From assembly GCA_031549185.1 (NCBI GenBank), contig JAVBQG010000005.1, forward strand, positions 1-64,000: a stretch of 64,000 nt of DNA, written 5' to 3'. Shown piece after piece: positions 1-7,518 of the stretch. The notes beneath the pieces are model-generated. The model worked only from the letters and a program-made list of their open reading frames with translations, did no database searches and was not told the origin of the DNA. The DNA comes from JAVBQG01 sp031549185 (GTDB lineage Bacteria > Synergistota > Synergistia > Synergistales > Synergistaceae). Position 1 is the first letter of the stretch. Each line of letters opens with the position of its first letter. The position numbers were made by a program, and so were the translations under genes.

Positions 1-855
1 TTCGAAGAGGCGTCGTTCTTCATGGAGGATTTCCGCAAGACGGGCGCCCTCGAACGCACGGTCATGTTCGTCAACCTCGCGGACGACCCCGCCATCGAGC
101 GCATCGCGACGCCGCGACTCGCGCTCACCTGTGCGGAGTACCTCGCGTTCGAGCACGACATGCACGTTCTCGTCATCCTGACCGACCTCACGAACTACTG
201 CGAGGCGCTGCGCGAAATCTCCGCAGCGCGCAAGGAAGTCCCCGGACGCCGCGGTTACCCGGGCTACCTCTACACCGACCTCGCGACGATGTACGAGCGC
301 GCGGGACGTCTGCGCGGCAAGGACGGTTCGATCACGCAGTTCCCGATCCTCACTATGCCCGAGGACGACAAGACGCACCCGATCCCCGACCTCACCGGCT
401 ACATCACGGAAGGTCAGATCATTCTGGGACGCGGGCTGCACCGCAAGGGTATCTATCCGCCGGTCGACGTCATGCCGTCCCTCTCGCGACTGAAGGACAA
501 AGGCATCGGCAAGGGCAAGACACGCGAGGACCACGCAGATCTCATGAACCAGCTCTTCGCCGCCTACTCGCACGGCAAGGAGGCGAAGGAGCTGGCGGTC
601 ATCCTCGGCGAAGGAGCCCTTACCGAGGAGGACAAGGCCTTCGCCAAATTCGCCGACCTCTTCGAGGACACCTACGTGCGCCAGGACGAGTACGAGAATC
701 GCACGATCGAAGAGACCCTGCAACTCGGCTGGGAGCTCCTCACGCTGATACCGGTGAAGGAGCTGAAGCGTATCCGCGACGCCTACATCGAGAAATACCT
801 GCAGCCGTTGCTCGCTGCAAAAGAGGACAAGGCGCACCAGGGCGTCTCCGAGTAG
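1..855 (+). CDS. atpB: V/A-type ATP synthase subunit B, 5'-truncated by window edge
   Basis: This is the non-catalytic B subunit of the V/A-type rotary ATPase, which alternates with catalytic A subunits in the cytoplasmic V1 head. The reading frame is open from base 1, so about 284 C-terminal residues are visible and the N-terminal barrel and P-loop-like region lie outside. The visible part has the family segments TGALERTVMFVNLADDPAIE and TPRLALTCAEYLAFEHDMHV, a GYLYTDLATMYERAGR stretch, and the C-terminal helical domain. The subunit D gene follows 12 bases downstream, which is standard operon order. The true start is upstream of the window. Confidence 0.95.
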   Translation, partial: FEEASFFMEDFRKTGALERTVMFVNLADDPAIERIATPRLALTCAEYLAFEHDMHVLVILTDLTNYCEALREISAARKEVPGRRGYPGYLYTDLATMYERAGRLRGKDGSITQFPILTMPEDDKTHPIPDLTGYITEGQIILGRGLHRKGIYPPVDVMPSLSRLKDKGIGKGKTREDHADLMNQLFAAYSHGKEAKELAVILGEGALTEEDKAFAKFADLFEDTYVRQDEYENRTIEETLQLGWELLTLIPVKELKRIRDAYIEKYLQPLLAAKEDKAHQGVSE

Positions 856-867
856 GAGGGGAGGGGC

Positions 868-1494
868 ATGGCCAAAGCTCTCAACGTAAACCCCAATCGC
901 ATGGAGCTGTCGCGCCTGAAGCGACGGATCGTGGTGGCAAAGCGCGGCCATAAACTCCTGAAGGACAAGCAGGACGCGCTGATCAAGGAGTTCCTGCAGA
1001 AGGCGCGCGAGGTCAAGGCGCTGCGCGAGGACGTGGAGAAGGAGTTGCAACTCTGCTATCAGAGCTTTCAGATGGCGCGCGCGCAGACCTTGCCCTCGAT
1101 GATCGAACAGTCCCTCATGTGCGCTGGCGGAGCGACGAAAATTCAGGTCTCGCACAAGAACGTCATGAGCGTCAATGTACCGCAGTTCGTCATGCCGGAG
1201 ATGAGCGTGCAGATGAGCTACGGCCTCGGGTCATCTCCGGGCAGCCTCGACGTCGCTCTCGAACGCTTTTCGCGAATCATGCGCCGTCTGGTGGAGCTGG
1301 CGGCGGCGGAGAAGGGGCTCAAGTTGATGGCGTTGGAGATCGAGCGCACGCGCAGGCGCGTCAACGCGCTCGAACACGTCATGATCCCGTCCTTCGCAGA
1401 GGCGATCCGCAGCATCTCCATGAAGCTGGAGGAGATGGAGCGCTCGACGCTCAGCCGCTTGATGGTGATCAAGGAGATCGTACGCTCGCACTAA
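868..1494 (+). CDS. atpD: V/A-type ATP synthase subunit D
   Basis: Central-stalk (rotor) subunit D of the V/A-type ATPase, coupling the V1 head to the membrane rotor. The 208-residue length is normal for the family. The N-terminal helix carries the family pattern NPNRMELSRLKRRIVVAKRGHKLLKDK, seen here as residues about 6-32, and the C-terminus is a second long helix with RRVNALEHVMIPS. Both ends are predicted to pair as an antiparallel coiled coil. The ATG is preceded by a strong GGAGGGGAGGGG ribosome-binding site. It is the last ATPase gene in the window; no obvious T-rich terminator follows. Confidence 0.95.
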   Translation: MAKALNVNPNRMELSRLKRRIVVAKRGHKLLKDKQDALIKEFLQKAREVKALREDVEKELQLCYQSFQMARAQTLPSMIEQSLMCAGGATKIQVSHKNVMSVNVPQFVMPEMSVQMSYGLGSSPGSLDVALERFSRIMRRLVELAAAEKGLKLMALEIERTRRRVNALEHVMIPSFAEAIRSISMKLEEMERSTLSRLMVIKEIVRSH

Positions 1495-1517
1495 ATGATG
1501 TTAGAGGCCGAAAGGGC

Positions 1518-1546
1518 TTGACAGTTCGGCCTGAGCGCTATAAAAT
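1518..1546 (+). promoter_or_regulatory. Sigma-70 promoter of tRNA-Arg
   Basis: A perfect -35 box TTGACA (1518-1523) is followed after 17 bases by TAAAAT (1541-1546), placing the transcription start near 1553, about 18 bases before the tRNA. An inverted repeat AGGCCGAA (1505-1512) / TTCGGCCT (1525-1532) straddles the -35 box. It could be an operator or the remains of an ATPase-operon hairpin; the sequence does not decide this. Confidence 0.75.
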
Positions 1547-1570
1547 TTCTTCTCGGTTGATCGAACAAAC

Positions 1571-1647
1571 GCGCCGGTAGCTCAACTGGATAGAGCATCG
1601 GACTACGGATCCGAAGGTTACGAGTTCAAATCTTGTCCGGCGCGCCA
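1571..1647 (+). tRNA. tRNA-Arg (anticodon ACG)
   Basis: This is a 77-base cloverleaf with an encoded CCA end (1645-1647). The acceptor stem GCGCCGG (1571-1577) pairs perfectly with CCGGCGC (1637-1643), with G1644 as discriminator. The D stem is GCTC/GAGC. The anticodon stem TCGGA/TCCGA encloses the loop CTACGGA, giving anticodon ACG (read as ICG), which decodes CGU/CGC/CGA arginine codons. The T arm contains GTTCAAAT. It has its own promoter upstream and an intrinsic terminator 16 bases downstream, so it is a monocistronic tRNA unit. Confidence 0.95.
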
Positions 1648-1662
1648 ATCTTAACTATCATG

Positions 1663-1693
1663 ACAAAAACCCGCTCTCGTAGCGGGTTTTTGT
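1663..1693 (+). terminator. Intrinsic terminator after tRNA-Arg
   Basis: A perfect 13-bp stem, ACAAAAACCCGCT (1663-1675) with AGCGGGTTTTTGT (1681-1693), has loop CTCGT. The T run is inside the 3' arm, and the A/T symmetry makes it usable from either direction. Confidence 0.85.
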
Positions 1694-1738
1694 GTTATTC
1701 TCAACGCACATAAAACACCGCACGCGAGGAGGAGTAAT

Positions 1739-2077
1739 ATGAAACCGTATCAGCTCGAGCAGATCAGGAAATACACCAAGCGTCCCGGCTTCACCGGCAG
1801 CTTCGTGCACGGGGACTCGCTCAGCCTCACGCACTGGGCTCTGGAGAAGGGAGCCGTTCTCGTCCCACACGCGCACCCGCACGAGCAGATCACGTTCGTG
1901 ATCAGCGGCAAAATGCAGTTCGACCGCGAAGGGCAGGGGCCACTGGTCGTGGGGCCGGGCGGCTTCGTCGTCTTCCCGTCGAACGAACCACACGGGGGAA
2001 CCGTGCTCGAGGCCGCGGTCGTCGTCGACGCATTTTCGCCCGTGCGCGAGGATTTCAAGAGGGAGATGGAGGAGTAG
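1739..2077 (+). CDS. Small cupin-domain protein
   Basis: This is a 112-residue single-domain cupin (conserved beta-barrel). The metal-binding cupin motif 1 is visible as HAHPHEQITFVISGKMQF (residues about 42-59), with two or three histidines and a glutamate. The second motif is PGGFVVFPSNEPHG, with the final histidine ligand. Similar stand-alone cupins bind a metal and small ligands or sit in sugar and oxidative metabolism, but nothing here fixes a substrate. GAGGAGGAG lies just upstream of the ATG. The gene stands alone between the tRNA terminator and a repeat-like intergenic element. The fold call is firm; the function is unknown. Confidence 0.85.
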   Translation: MKPYQLEQIRKYTKRPGFTGSFVHGDSLSLTHWALEKGAVLVPHAHPHEQITFVISGKMQFDREGQGPLVVGPGGFVVFPSNEPHGGTVLEAAVVVDAFSPVREDFKREMEE

Positions 2078-2097
2078 CGCGGGGGCACCCTATCGCT

Positions 2098-2189
2098 CGT
2101 AGGGGAGGCTGCCCATAGTCTCCCGATTTTTATCCGATGTATATACGCAGTATATACGCAATGGGAGGCCGTGGACGGCCTCCCCTACG
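2098..2189. repeat. MITE/REP-like palindromic element with 12-bp terminal inverted repeats
   Basis: The ends are perfect inverted repeats: CGTAGGGGAGGC (2098-2109) and GCCTCCCCTACG (2178-2189). Inside the right end is a tight hairpin, GGGAGGCCGT/ACGGCCTCCC (2163-2172 and 2175-2184). The core has two exact tandem copies of GTATATACGCA (2139-2149 and 2150-2160). It has no coding capacity and fills the gap between the cupin gene and the convergent thioredoxin-fold gene. No second copy was noticed in this window, so mobility is inferred from structure only. Confidence 0.6.
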
Positions 2190-2217
2190 GGTGGGTTCTG
2201 AGGGGTGAGGTTGTTTT

Positions 2218-2478
2218 TTATTTATACGCTTCCGCGAAGACCTTCTCGACGACCTCTTTCGTCGGCACGCCTTCATGCAACTTCTCTTCGCCCACATAGA
2301 ACGTCGGCACGTAATGGTAGTCGAATTTGTTCGCGTAATCCGGCTCCTTGCCCTCGTCGATCATCTTGAAGGGGATCTCCTTGTATTCGGGGTGCGCGGC
2401 GAGGATCTCGTCCTTCATCTCGCGCGCCTTCCTGCAGTGCGGACAGTGTTCGAGTATGAACATCTTGACTTCCTTCAT
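2218..2478 (-). CDS. Glutaredoxin/thioredoxin-fold protein with CPHC active site
   Basis: This is an 86-residue protein of glutaredoxin size with the redox motif CPHC (residues about 12-15), preceded by MFILEHC, and the cis-proline segment YVPTFYVG (about residues 56-63) that defines the thioredoxin fold. CPHC is the DsbA-type dipeptide, more oxidising than CPYC, but there is no signal peptide, so the protein is probably cytoplasmic. An AGGAGG site lies about 10 bases upstream of the ATG. It is transcribed convergently to the cupin and divergently from leuS. The substrate is unknown. Confidence 0.8.
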   Translation of the reverse strand: MKEVKMFILEHCPHCRKAREMKDEILAAHPEYKEIPFKMIDEGKEPDYANKFDYHYVPTFYVGEEKLHEGVPTKEVVEKVFAEAYK

Positions 2479-2631
2479 GGCCCAGGCCTCCTCTTGTTCA
2501 GCCGCTCGTTTGTTCGGCTATCGGGGCATTCTACACCGGCCCCGCCGCGCGCGCTATTGTTTTTTCCGCAATAAGAAGACTATAATAGCCCTTACGTTTG
2601 ACAGCGATTTTTTACGGAGGCGATCAAGAAC

Positions 2632-5130
2632 ATGGCTTACGAATTCAGCGCCATAGAGCCGAAATGGCAGGCTCGCTGGGAAGAGGCGGGGGCCTTTCAC
2701 TGCGAACGGGACGAGAGCAGGCCGAAGTTTTACTGCCTGGAGATGTTCCCGTACCCGAGCGGGGCACTCCACATGGGGCACCTTCGCAACTATTCGATCG
2801 GCGACCTCACCGCACGATTCCTGCGCATGAAGGGGTACAACGTCATGTATCCGATGGGCTTCGACTCGTTCGGCATGCCCGCGGAGAACGCCGCCATCAA
2901 GATGAAGACACACCCGGCCAAGTGGACGCTGCAGAACATCGACCACATGACCGAGCAGCTCAAATCGATGGGGTGCAGCTACGACTGGCGACGCATGGTC
3001 AAGACTTGCCTGCCGGACTATTATAAATGGAACCAGTGGTTCTTCCTGCAGTTCTTCAAGAAGGGGCTCGCGTACCGAAAGCACGCGCCCGTCAACTGGT
3101 GCGAGACGTGCGGAACGGTCCTCGCCAACGAGCAGGTCGTCGGCGACGGCGTCTGCTGGCGGTGCGAGACGCCCGTTGTCAAGCGCGGGCTCGACCAATG
3201 GTTCTTCAAGATCACCGACTACGCGGAGGAGCTGGTCGAATATCTGGACAAGCTGCCCGGCTGGCCGGAGCGCGTGCTCACCATGCAACGCAACTGGATC
3301 GGCCGCTCCGAGGGCGTGCGTTTCGACATCGACATTGCCGACACCGACCTCTCGATCGAGGCGTTCACCACGCGCATCGACACGATCTTCGGCATCACCT
3401 TCGTCGCCCTCGCGGCAGAGCACCCAATGGTGCACGAGCTGGCGCTCCGCTCGAGCGACGCCAAGGCCGAGGAGATCATGGACTTCGCCGCCAGGATCTC
3501 GCAGCGTAGCGCCATCGAGCGCACGGCCGTCGGCGGCGACAAGCTCGGCATCGACACGGGCTTCAAGGCGATCAACCCTGTCAACGGCGAACTCGTGCCG
3601 ATCTGGATCGCCGACTATATTCTGATGGACTACGGCACGGGCGCGATCATGGGCGTGCCGGCGCACGACCAGCGCGACTTCGACTTCGTGCGCAAGTTCG
3701 GCCTCGGCGTCATCCCCGTCGTGCGGCAGGAAGGGCAGCCGATTCCCGACCCGAACGAGATGACCGAGGCGGTGGACGCCGACGGCGTCGCCTGCAACTC
3801 CGGCGAGTTCGACGGCCTGCCGACACCGAAGGCCATCGAGACCATCGCCGCGTGGTTCGAGAAGAAGGGCATCGGCAAGCGCGAGACGCAGTACCGCCTG
3901 CGCGACTGGCTGATCTCGCGCCAGCGCTACTGGGGGACGCCGATCCCCGTCGTCTACTGCGAGGAGTGCGGCATCGTGCCGATCCCGGAGGACCAGCTGC
4001 CGGTCGAGCTGCCGCTCGACGCGCAGATCCCCGAACACGGCGGCAACGCGCTGCTCGGCTGCGAGGACTGGATCAACACCATCTGCCCGACCTGCGGCAA
4101 GCCGGCGAAGCGCGAGACGGACACGATGGACACCTTCGTCTGCTCGTCGTGGTACTACTATCGCTACCTCTCGCCGGGCACGGGCGACATGCCTTTCAAA
4201 TCGGAGGACGCGAAGTACTGGGCGCCCGTCGACCTCTACATCGGCGGCATCGAGCACGCGTGCCTGCACCTGATCTACGCGCGCTTCTTCACCAAGGTCA
4301 TCTCCGACCTCGGCCTTCTGCCCAAAGAAATTCGCGAGCCCTTCACAGGGCTGCTCACGCAGGGCATGGTCATCAAGGACGGGGCCAAGATGTCGAAGTC
4401 GCTCGGCAACGTCGTCGACCCGGACGAGATCATCAAAAAACACGGCGCCGACACGGCGCGACTCTTCATCCTCTTCGCCTCGCCGCCGGACAAGAGTCTC
4501 GACTGGTCCGAGAAGGGCGTCGACGGCGCCAGCCGCTTCCTGAACAGAGTCTTCCGCTTCGTCGCCGATAGGCTCGAAGGCCTGCGGGGTGCGGAGAAAA
4601 AGCGCCTGCCGATGTCCGCCCTCACCGGGGAGGGGCAGCGGGACCTCAAGAGGCTGATCCACTCGACCATCGACCGCGTTACGCGCGACATCCAGGACGA
4701 GCGCCAGCTGAACACGGCAGTCGCTAGGTTGATGGAACTCTGCAACGGCCTGGTCGCCTTCAAACCGCAGGATAAAGCCGACTGGGCGCTGCTGCGCGAA
4801 GGCACGGAAACGCTGTTACTCTGCCTCAACCCCTTCTGCCCGCACGTCTGCGAGGAGTTGTGGGAGATGCTCGACAACACCGAATGGCTCGCAAGATCGT
4901 CGTGGCCCACGGTCGAACCGGACGCGCTCAGAGTCGACAAGGTCACGATCGTACTGCAAATCAACGGCAAAGTTCGCGAACAGTTCGAGATGGATCCGGG
5001 CCTCGACAAAGACGAGCTCACGAAGCAAGTGATGGCCCAGGAGGCCACGAAAAACAGAATCGAAGACAAGGAGGTCGTCAAGGTCATCGCCGTTCCGGAC
5101 AAACTGGTCAACATCGTGGTGAAGGGCTAG
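2632..5130 (+). CDS. leuS: Leucyl-tRNA synthetase
   Basis: A class Ia aminoacyl-tRNA synthetase that charges tRNA-Leu. The 832-residue length is normal. Features in order: the HIGH-type signature HMGH (residues 47-50, in YPSGALHMGHLRNY); zinc-knuckle cysteines CETCGTVLANEQVV and CWRC; the CP1 editing domain with TTRIDTIFG-type sequence and the MGVPAHDQRDFDF segment; the second zinc-like CEECGIVPIP/CPTCGK region; the catalytic KMSKS at residues 586-590; the anticodon-binding helical bundle; and a C-terminal domain around VLQINGKVREQFEM. The stop codon overlaps the GTG start of holA by one base (TAGTG), so the two are co-transcribed. Confidence 0.98.
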   Translation: MAYEFSAIEPKWQARWEEAGAFHCERDESRPKFYCLEMFPYPSGALHMGHLRNYSIGDLTARFLRMKGYNVMYPMGFDSFGMPAENAAIKMKTHPAKWTLQNIDHMTEQLKSMGCSYDWRRMVKTCLPDYYKWNQWFFLQFFKKGLAYRKHAPVNWCETCGTVLANEQVVGDGVCWRCETPVVKRGLDQWFFKITDYAEELVEYLDKLPGWPERVLTMQRNWIGRSEGVRFDIDIADTDLSIEAFTTRIDTIFGITFVALAAEHPMVHELALRSSDAKAEEIMDFAARISQRSAIERTAVGGDKLGIDTGFKAINPVNGELVPIWIADYILMDYGTGAIMGVPAHDQRDFDFVRKFGLGVIPVVRQEGQPIPDPNEMTEAVDADGVACNSGEFDGLPTPKAIETIAAWFEKKGIGKRETQYRLRDWLISRQRYWGTPIPVVYCEECGIVPIPEDQLPVELPLDAQIPEHGGNALLGCEDWINTICPTCGKPAKRETDTMDTFVCSSWYYYRYLSPGTGDMPFKSEDAKYWAPVDLYIGGIEHACLHLIYARFFTKVISDLGLLPKEIREPFTGLLTQGMVIKDGAKMSKSLGNVVDPDEIIKKHGADTARLFILFASPPDKSLDWSEKGVDGASRFLNRVFRFVADRLEGLRGAEKKRLPMSALTGEGQRDLKRLIHSTIDRVTRDIQDERQLNTAVARLMELCNGLVAFKPQDKADWALLREGTETLLLCLNPFCPHVCEELWEMLDNTEWLARSSWPTVEPDALRVDKVTIVLQINGKVREQFEMDPGLDKDELTKQVMAQEATKNRIEDKEVVKVIAVPDKLVNIVVKG

Positions 5131-6056
5131 TGCCGCACGTTCACCTGTTGATCGCCGGCGGCACGGCACAGCGCCGCCTGATCGAGACGACCATGGCAAA
5201 ACTGGAATCCAGGGGCTACGAACCCGGCACACGTCAGGAGGGCGGCGACTGGCACGCCCTCCTGACGGAGAACCGCGGCGCGGGACTGTTCGGCGACAGG
5301 AGCATCGTCACGGTCGACGACGCGGAAAAACTCGGCCCCATGCCGATACAGCTGGCCCCTCTGCTCGAAGCGGAGGGGGCAGCTGTTGTCATTTTGCTCG
5401 TCTGCAAATCGGAGAGCGCAAACCCCATCCCCAAAGACCTCCTGAAAAAATGCACCGTCTCGAAGGCGACGGAACCGTCCCCGTGGTCGAAGGAGCGGGA
5501 CACGGCGATCGTGGACGCGGTGAAAGCGCGCGGCATATCCATTCGCCCCGAGGGTATTTCGCTATTGAAGGAGCTCTTCGAGGACGTCGGCGAGTTGATT
5601 TCGGAGACGGAGAAACTGGCGGGCTTCTGTGAGATGACCGGCAAAAAGGAGATCTCGCGGCGCGAAATCGAGATGCTCTGCCTCACGGACGGCAGTCGCA
5701 GCCTGCTGAAATTGCTGGACGGCATCTGTACCGGCGCATACGTGGAGAGTTTGGAGCATCTGGAGCTTCTAAACAGGGGAGGGGAGCTGCTACCGCTCGT
5801 CAGCGCCCTGCACAACCGGGCGCGGCTCGCATATTACGCAGCTGTCTTTCCCTCGGACAGGCCGCTTTTCGCGAAAACCCTCGGCGCACGCGATTACGCC
5901 TGGCGTCAGGCGGAGTCAGCGGCAAAGCGGTATGGACGCGAGAAACTTCTCGACTTCGTCGCAAACCTGATCCGCATCAACGCGGGGGAAAAGAGTGGCC
6001 TGGGCGGTGGCTGGCGCGACCTGCAGATCGCGATCGTTGCCCTGATGAGCGGGTAA
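5130..6056 (+). CDS. holA: DNA polymerase III, delta subunit
   Basis: Delta is the clamp-loader subunit that opens the beta sliding clamp. From the GTG at 5130 the protein has 308 residues, slightly short for the family. The start is chosen because VPHVHLLIAGGTAQRR resembles the usual N-terminal strand and the GTG sits exactly at the leuS stop; the frame remains open upstream inside leuS without coding signals. The AAA+ core lacks a clear P-loop, as expected for delta, and the C-terminal collar contains LLKLLDGICTGAYVESL and AQ-type ALHNRARLAYYA. Linkage to rpsT (convergent here) is common for holA. Confidence 0.85.
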   Translation: MPHVHLLIAGGTAQRRLIETTMAKLESRGYEPGTRQEGGDWHALLTENRGAGLFGDRSIVTVDDAEKLGPMPIQLAPLLEAEGAAVVILLVCKSESANPIPKDLLKKCTVSKATEPSPWSKERDTAIVDAVKARGISIRPEGISLLKELFEDVGELISETEKLAGFCEMTGKKEISRREIEMLCLTDGSRSLLKLLDGICTGAYVESLEHLELLNRGGELLPLVSALHNRARLAYYAAVFPSDRPLFAKTLGARDYAWRQAESAAKRYGREKLLDFVANLIRINAGEKSGLGGGWRDLQIAIVALMSG

Positions 6057-6063
6057 AAAAAAA

Positions 6064-6089
6064 GGAACCCCGCATGGGGTCCCATTTTT
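6064..6089. terminator. Bidirectional intrinsic terminator between holA and rpsT
   Basis: GGAACCCC (6064-6071), loop GCAT, GGGGTCCC (6076-6083). In the rpsT (minus) direction the stem is complete with one G-U pair and is followed by nine T residues (complement of A6055-6063). In the holA direction there is one mismatch and the run ATTTTT (6084-6089). It serves both convergent genes. Confidence 0.85.
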
Positions 6090-6110
6090 CAGCCTCGTGT
6101 GATAAATCTA

Positions 6111-6383
6111 TTATTCTGCCTTGCCAAACTTAGCAGCTTTCAAGGCCATATTCGACTTTCTGCGCGCAGCGGTATTCCGGTGAATGACACCCTTGACCAC
6201 CGCCTTGTCGAGTGCGCTCTGCGCTTCGTTCAGACGCATCGTAACTTGCTCTGCGTCACTACCGGCGACCGCCTCGAGAAACTTCTTCGCCGTCGTCTTG
6301 CAACGAGTCTTCCAGTAACGATTGTAGAGCCTGTTTTTCTCTGCGATCAGAACGCGCTTTGCCGCGGATTTCTTATTGGGCAC
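6111..6383 (-). CDS. rpsT: 30S ribosomal protein S20
   Basis: S20 is a helical primary 16S rRNA-binding protein of the small subunit. The 90-residue protein begins fMet-PNKKSAAKRVLIAEKNR, the canonical S20 N-terminus, and ends SNMALKAAKFGKAE. The start is the GTG at 6383, not an upstream ATG in the same frame. An AGGAGGT site (6391-6396) lies 7 bases away, and the family always begins at PNKKSA. An out-of-frame ATG sits between the Shine-Dalgarno sequence and the GTG. A GTG start is consistent with the weak initiation used in rpsT autoregulation in other bacteria (known for E. coli with TTG; inferred here). Confidence 0.95.
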   Translation of the reverse strand: MPNKKSAAKRVLIAEKNRLYNRYWKTRCKTTAKKFLEAVAGSDAEQVTMRLNEAQSALDKAVVKGVIHRNTAARRKSNMALKAAKFGKAE

Positions 6384-6415
6384 CCCATTCACCTCCTTCT
6401 CCAAAAGCAGAGGTA

Positions 6416-6445
6416 ATAGTATCACAGACATGCCTTTTTGCGCAA
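6416..6445 (-). promoter_or_regulatory. Candidate rpsT promoter
   Basis: On the minus strand TTGCGC (6445-6440) and TACTAT (6421-6416) are separated by 18 bases, and the start codon is about 33 bases downstream of the -10 box. A separate candidate for the divergent pgsA is TATACT (6502-6507), with a weak TGGAGA -35 at 6479-6484. Confidence 0.5.
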
Positions 6446-6556
6446 GGACGCTCGATGGAATTTTTCGTATTTCCAAGGTGGAGAAAGAGGCGTGAAAAGG
6501 GTATACTTATAGCTGTTTTCGGTTTGTCACCAAACGAAAAAGGGGAGTTGTGTGTC

Positions 6557-7111
6557 ATGTCGTCGACTTCGTCATCGTGGAATCTGCCCAACCTGCTCAG
6601 CCTGTCGCGCGTCTTTCTCGCTCCGCTCGTCATGGTCTTTCTGGCCGTGAGAGGGCAATTCGGCAACCTGTTCGGAGTCAACATCGGCGACATTCTGGCA
6701 GGCGTCGTCTTCATCATCGCCTCCATTACGGACGCGGCGGACGGATACATCGCGCGCAAACGCGGCATCGTGACAAACCTCGGCAAGTTCATCGACCCCC
6801 TGGCGGATAAAATTCTCGTCGTAGCGGCGCTCATCTGCCTGGTCGAGCTGCAGCGGCTCGACGCGTGGATCGTGGTCATCATCGTCTCGCGCGAGTTCAT
6901 CGTGTCGGGAATCCGTATGGTCGCCGCGGTCGAGGGCGTCGTCATCCACGCATCGGCTGGAGGCAAGGCAAAGACCGTGACGCAGATTATCGCCATCGTC
7001 ATGATGATCTTCAACATCCCCTTCGCGACGCCGGTCATGTGGGTTGCCATGATTTTGACCGTCTGGTCTGGACTCGACTACTTGATCAAGAGCAAGGAGT
7101 TTTTATACTAG
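6557..7111 (+). CDS. pgsA: CDP-diacylglycerol-glycerol-3-phosphate 3-phosphatidyltransferase
   Basis: An integral membrane enzyme that makes phosphatidylglycerol phosphate from CDP-diacylglycerol and glycerol-3-phosphate. The CDP-alcohol phosphotransferase signature D-x2-DG-x2-AR-x8-G-x3-D-x3-D is intact (DAADGYIARKRG, then LGKFIDPLADK, residues about 56-82). Several hydrophobic helices flank it. From the ATG at 6557 the protein has 184 residues, the normal length. The frame is open further upstream, but that part is unrelated and overlaps rpsT. AGGGGAG lies 9 bases before the ATG. No partner gene is co-directional within 170 bases. Confidence 0.92.
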   Translation: MSSTSSSWNLPNLLSLSRVFLAPLVMVFLAVRGQFGNLFGVNIGDILAGVVFIIASITDAADGYIARKRGIVTNLGKFIDPLADKILVVAALICLVELQRLDAWIVVIIVSREFIVSGIRMVAAVEGVVIHASAGGKAKTVTQIIAIVMMIFNIPFATPVMWVAMILTVWSGLDYLIKSKEFLY

Positions 7112-7189
7112 GAAAAGTCAGTTTTCAAGCGGAATCGCGCGTTTGAGTATTTTTTCGATATTTTGCCGAACCAAACCCATCAGCAGGGT

Positions 7190-7217
7190 TTGCATAAAAC
7201 GAGAAGACGCTTATAAT
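7190..7217 (+). promoter_or_regulatory. Promoter of the rubredoxin gene
   Basis: TTGCAT (7190-7195), a 16-base spacer and a perfect TATAAT (7212-7217). This leaves an untranslated leader of about 60 bases before the rubredoxin ATG. The rest of the 170-base gap after pgsA shows no other signal. Confidence 0.65.
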
Positions 7218-7283
7218 GGCTCAAGTGGTGGATAAAACCGCCCGCAATCATCGAATCGACAGAAATCAAAAGGAGGTTACCAG

Positions 7284-7442
7284 ATGCAAAAGTATGTTTG
7301 CTCCGTCTGTGGCTACAATTACGACCCCGCGGCGGGCGACCCCGACTCCGGCATCGCGCCGGGCACCGCTTTCGAGGATATCCCCGACGACTGGGTATGC
7401 CCGGTCTGCGGCGTGGGAAAGGACATGTTCGAGCCCGAATAG
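7284..7442 (+). CDS. Rubredoxin
   Basis: A 52-residue mononuclear Fe(Cys)4 electron carrier, typical of anaerobes, where it reduces oxygen-detoxifying flavodiiron proteins, rubrerythrin or superoxide reductase. The sequence begins MQKYVCSVCGYNYDPAAGD and ends PDDWVCPVCGVGKDMFEPE. The two iron knuckles are C6-x2-C9 and C39-x2-C42, with aromatic residues Y4, Y11, F30 and W37. AGGAGG is 7 bases upstream of the ATG. The gene has its own promoter and terminator, so it is a single-gene transcript, and no redox partner is adjacent. Confidence 0.96.
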   Translation: MQKYVCSVCGYNYDPAAGDPDSGIAPGTAFEDIPDDWVCPVCGVGKDMFEPE

Positions 7443-7485
7443 GTTCGAGTCCTCGCGCCAAATCTCAAAATACAGAACACCGAGA

Positions 7486-7513
7486 GCAGGGCGGGGTTGA
7501 CGCCCTGCTTTTT
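7486..7513 (+). terminator. Intrinsic terminator after rubredoxin
   Basis: A perfect 8-bp GC-rich stem, GCAGGGCG (7486-7493) and CGCCCTGC (7501-7508), with a 7-base loop followed by TTTTT. Confidence 0.9.
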
Positions 7514-7518
7514 CATGA

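Noticed and set aside
2554..4662. Long minus-strand ORF of about 700 codons opposite leuS
   Set aside because: It is fully antisense to a complete leucyl-tRNA synthetase. Its Arg/Val/Asp/Leu-rich composition and lack of any domain are typical of GC-rich shadow frames.
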